Assembly: GCF_954871325.1 (NCBI RefSeq)
Contig: NC_088777.1
Location: 9,401,366 to 9,465,365 of the forward strand
Direction: 5' to 3'
Source of the DNA: Gordionus sp. m RMFG-2023
Lineage: Eukaryota; Nematomorpha; Gordioida; Chordodea; Parachordodidae
Length of the DNA: 64,000 bases
Shown: positions 59,917-64,000 of the stretch, one piece after another
Position numbering within the stretch: the first letter of the stretch is position 1
Layout of the letters: each line of letters starts with the position of its first letter
The notes under the pieces: generated by a model
The model's database searches: none
What the model saw: only the letters and a program-made list of their open reading frames with translations
Told to the model about the DNA's origin: nothing
Program-made: the position numbers and the translations under genes

Positions 59917-62519
59917 CAGCTGTACTCCCAAAACCTTATTTTTATCCTAATTTTTTTCATTTAAATTATTCAAATAAAATAAAATTCAAACAACATTTTA
60001 ATCCATTATTTTATATTATAATCCCTGCCCGAATAAAATTTTTTTATAGATTGGTGTTCAATCCTAACTTCTTAACTATAATATAGGGTTTAATTTTTTT
60101 TTCTTTCAAATTTTTTTTAAAAAATTAGATTCTGTCAAAATTTGTAATTTATGATAAAAAATCTAACGATTTAGGCTGAAAAAATATTTCAATCATCCAT
60201 CGAAAAATTATACTTCATTTTATAAAAATAACCCATTTATTTGACCTTGTATAAAATTAAGATATTAAAAATGCAAGTGTCATCTATGACGACTAGCATG
60301 ATGCTAATTTTCAGGTTGTGTTATAAAATATTACATCGATAATAAAAGTTATAAAAGGAGATAATGAAAAGCTATTAGAAATAAATTGATTTATTTTTTA
60401 AAAATAGTGATTTTATGTTATGTATATCACAAAATTATAATATGATTGAAGACATACTCATCAAAAATAGATTTGGAAAGCTGGCAATTTTTTTTTATTC
60501 CGAAACTTTGTCAATATCGCGTTTCCCACTAGTATATATTTAATATACAATAAATAGCGATTAAACATGATCCAAAAAAAAATTTTCAAGCCAGGATCGA
60601 AAATATTTTTTGAATAATTTTGTCTTTTATTAATAAATGCAAAGGGAAGTTTACACTATGAAAAATTAAATGATAATTGTAATCTCCAACTCCATTATAT
60701 GGTTTTCCAACATTTCCCCACTAAGCTATTGATATATTATTTAAAATTATCATTTAAAAATCTCCCTTTTCATTATTTTGCCTGGTTACGGACCAGAAAT
60801 TGTAGCCTTTGATATTAATAAAAAAAATGCGTCTATCTACCAATACAATCTGCTCTACGTCTACGGTACTATAATTTGTTAAAGTATTGGATTTATATCA
60901 ATGAAATATTAGTTTTTATAATTTATAAAGTTATTTTTTTGATCTAACTTAAAAAAAATTCATTATTTTTAAAATCATTTTAATTAAAGTTAAGTTACAT
61001 TTCTAAAATTAATTTATTTATAAATATGAACTCAATATATCTGAATAGGCATATATATTATTTTTCAAAGTAATTTTATAATTATTATCCTGTGAACTTT
61101 CATTCTAAAAAAATTCTCTTCTGATTCAGTGAAATGTTTTTGAACCCGTTTGGGGTTCAGAGTTCGCCTTCCAGAAAAATAAAAATTTATAAAATTTAGT
61201 TAATTTTAAAATTTATTTTACTATATTTAAAATTTACCATAAAAATAATTTATATCATAATTATAATTAGAATAATACAAGATAAAAACGAATATTTGTT
61301 TTTTTATAATTTATAAGCGAATTATTATGATACCTTCCAAAATCTATGTTATTAAAATTAAACAATGGATTTTTTTGTGCCTAACTTTGATAGTGCATTG
61401 CAGCTCTTATTTAAAGAAACTATTATACTCTGTGTTTAATAATTCAACAAAACAATAAAGATGTGCTAAGTAAAATAAAAAATTTTGCATTAAATGGAAT
61501 ACTCTAACATATAATAAAATGACTCCACGAAAAATGATATTCACAAAAAATGCTTTTGTATTATAAATATTTTTGTTTTTTAATTAGTTTAGATAAATTT
61601 TATATTTTATTTGAATAAAGTTTTATATATATTATTTTTAATAAATTTAATAAACCCTGAATTTAAAAAAGGGTTCGGTTTTAGGTTCAGTAAAATATCT
61701 AGGGTTATGGTTCAAGGTAATAATTTAGTAGAAAATTTGAACTCTATTATCCAACAATCAATATATTTAGAACATCCTATTTTTATATAGTAAATACTAG
61801 TTTTGAAATTAATTTGACTCTAACTTAAGTTTTAAGAAATGTCAGATTATTCTGAATTAAAATAGTTTAAGCTCAGGTACATTTAGGAAGTATATGATAC
61901 TATATAAAATTTGATTCAAATTCGCAAAGAGTTGCCAAATGTTATCTTCTAGAGGGGGAGGGTCTGTCTTTTAAAACATCTACTCACTCCGTATCCCAAG
62001 GAAGGTTATTAAGGCTTTATTATAAAATATAAGGGGCATAATTAGTTAGGCTTGTCAAATTATTCATTCCGACATAAATAATTACCAGAATTATATCCAT
62101 ATTGTTAATAATAAAATCAATTCACCATTACATTAAGTAATAATGATAAAAATAAAAGTAAATTTATTCAATAGTTTTTGCTTGCTCCCTTTCTTCTTTC
62201 TTTTATCTAGTTATAAATTTGCTACATTCACTATTGTTACGTTTAATAAAAATAATATCGAACTAAAAATATGGCATCATACCAAGATCATTATTTTGGT
62301 TTAAACTTCTAAATCTTTCATATTTTTTTATTCCATTTCCCTATCTAAATTCTAAGAATTATCTAATCACGAATGAATAATACCATTAGCAGCATTATTT
62401 AAATAATTGCAGATAGCCCAAACTTCTTTAAATATTTAAGAATATATGAGATAATATTAAAAAAATATGCCTTTTGATAGATTTTTTTAACTTTTAACTT
62501 GATGTTTCCCCCGTGCTGC

Positions 62520-63440
62520 TAAGTTTATGAGTTCTTGTGTTAACCCATTGTTTTCTCCGGTCATAACCGTTAAAATATTTTAGGGGTAATACTAATTTTG
62601 GAGAGTAACATCAGCCAAAAACGTTGAAATAAAATTTACTTTTACTAAATTTTTATTATATATCTACCTCTAAAAAGAAAATTATAAGCAAAATATAATG
62701 TATGAGGTTTTGGCGGCACAAGTTATTAACTTTTAAATTCAATTTAAAAGAAACACATAACAATTTTAGAAATAACTGAAAATTTTTTATATAAATAAAT
62801 TATAAATCATTCTATTCCTTACACAGTTTTTTTTTGTATTTCTTTTATTTTACTAATCAATCTTTTTTCTAAATAAGATATATTCATTTTCAATATTTTA
62901 AATTACAATAAAATAAATTTTGATTATATATATTTAAATTATATAAAATTTATGGTAAAATAGTAACATTGTTGTTTAAAAAAAATAAATTTAAAAAAAT
63001 TAGAGAAGAAAGTGTAAAACAAGGAGAATAATGAATGAAGTTTAAGTCTAGCAAAGTTCTTAAGAGAGGAGACTGCCAATTTAGCTTATATAATTTGCTT
63101 TGATAGCTATCTGTCTCTGCCTGAAGAAGAAGCCTTTTCGAGGATCGCCAGTAAGCTTACAGATGTGAGATATGGTACCACCAGACCACTTCCCATGGGA
63201 TCTAAGTCCTGTTGGTTCAAATATTGCAGATATTTGAGCGGACTTTAGAGCTCGTTCAATCAATACACGATCTGCAATGTAAACTGTGCTTTTCTTTGAT
63301 GTATATGAGAGTTCTCTACATGCTATTTCTCCTGCTTAAGTTTATGAGTTTTTGTTCTCGGCCATAACCGTTAAAATTTTTATAATGGTGGTATAATTTG
63401 AAAGCAATATCTGTTTTAAAAATAAAATACTAGCTACTTA
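62520..63440 (-). pseudogene. LINE tail remnant between direct repeats, copy 2
   Basis: 63263-63081 (minus) reads IERALKSAQISAIFEPTGLR, then a joined ISHI-CKLTGDPRKGFFF RQRQIAIKANYIS. This is the start and end of the domain at 22210-22700 with the WDxTC part deleted. Bounding copies of the CATAACCGTTAAAAT repeat lie at about 62535-62580 and 63340-63385. Homologous to 41405-41905 but keeps more of the LINE. Confidence 0.7.
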
Positions 63441-63600
63441 TCAAAAAAAATATTTTTATCTTTTATTTGTAACTCAGAATTAGCGTAGGATCTAGGATTT
63501 CAAAATATCCGTAAGTAGTATTTGTCGAGGGAAATTGTAATATATTATTAAAAAAATAAATATGCTTAACATCATTTGAGAAATATAAGATATTTATTAT

Positions 63601-64000
63601 AGATTTTTACCCTATCATATTTTCCACACCCGAATAAATCTTAATGATCAATAATAAAAGATCATTTGGCCAAGTTATATCTCATAAGCTATATTCTAAA
63701 TATATTACGCTTTTATGGCCACATGTTTAGCTTAAACAGTAAATAAATAAATAGCATCCTTAAAAAAAACTATACCCACCACTGACATACTCTCATGCTT
63801 ATTCACATAGATTATGATTAGCTAGCAACAATGTTTTAACATGAACTATCTATTAATATTTTAATAAACAACTCTTGTTATTGATCACGCTAAAATCCTT
63901 GTCAATAAGTGGTAATCCCTGTAAATTTTTTTGATAGAATAAGCTAATTGAACAGCAGGTTCATTAAATACAACAAATTTAATCCTAAAATTTAACAAAA
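63601..64000. other. No recognisable content
   Basis: AT-rich end of the window; no supportable gene, repeat or structure. Confidence 0.4.

Larger units (their letters stand above)
57035..63600 (+). repeat. Segmental duplication, copy 2
   Basis: Direct homologue of 33125-42090, about 24 kb away. It lacks that copy's 33330-36060 and 37420-38850 insertions but has its own MITE at 59747-59916. It carries the second secreted-peptide gene and the LINE tail near 63 kb. Beyond 63600 no similarity or gene was seen up to the window's end. Confidence 0.85.

Overview
This is an A+T-rich nuclear DNA window (roughly three-quarters A+T by eye, not computed). It comes from an animal or animal-like eukaryote. 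The evidence is spliced genes with GT..AG introns, a class-A-type seven-helix receptor, a Gemin7-like SMN-complex subunit, the RNA polymerase III subunit RPC9, and much hAT, LINE and Ty3/gypsy debris. No bacterial signal was seen. The AT bias, one 45-nt intron and overlapping same-strand genes would suit a compact-genome invertebrate, possibly a parasite such as an orthonectid, but that placement is inference.

Host genes are few. (1) A seven-helix receptor on the minus strand, three exons over 9125-13566, with splice phases that agree at both introns. (2) Gemin7-like (29466-29744) and RPC9 (29731-30156) on the plus strand, overlapping by 14 nt in different frames. (3) Two paralogous minus-strand genes for 76-aa secreted cysteine-containing peptides (36830-39282 and 58274-59488). 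Each has a signal-peptide exon, a long phase-1 intron and a second exon with C-x3-C-x7-C-x2-C. They lie in two copies of an old direct segmental duplication (about 33.1-42.1 kb and 57.0-63.6 kb). I did not recognise this peptide family; it is the best candidate here for something undescribed.

Layout. 0-9 kb: repeats (hAT derivative with a minisatellite, a LINE RT fragment broken by a GC-rich block, a 750-bp polypyrimidine tract). 9-13.6 kb: receptor gene. 14.3-20.1 kb: broken Ty3/gypsy fossil carrying a ZMYM1-like hAT insertion. 20-29 kb: MITEs and a LINE tail. 29-30.2 kb: MITE, gemin7 and RPC9. 31.2-32.7 kb: hAT remnant. 33.1-42.1 kb: duplication copy 1, with a 1.86-kb hAT that has a clean 8-bp target duplication. 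42.2-43.7 kb: second Ty3/gypsy fragment. 45.5-46.2 kb: dimeric satellite. 48.4-49.9 kb: TIR element next to a 23-bp minisatellite. 52.4-53.6 kb: near-perfect palindrome made from a LINE tail. 54.9-55.0 kb: a weak SL/snRNA-like structure. 56.6 kb: hAT C-terminus. 57.0-63.6 kb: duplication copy 2.

Working relationships. Gemin7 (Sm-core assembly) and RPC9 (Pol III initiation) are both RNA-metabolism genes, and their overlap implies a shared transcript, trans-splicing or reinitiation. A 372-bp hAT MITE ends 75 bp before the gemin7 start codon, so that promoter lies in or beside a transposon. No link between the receptor and the secreted peptides is shown by sequence.
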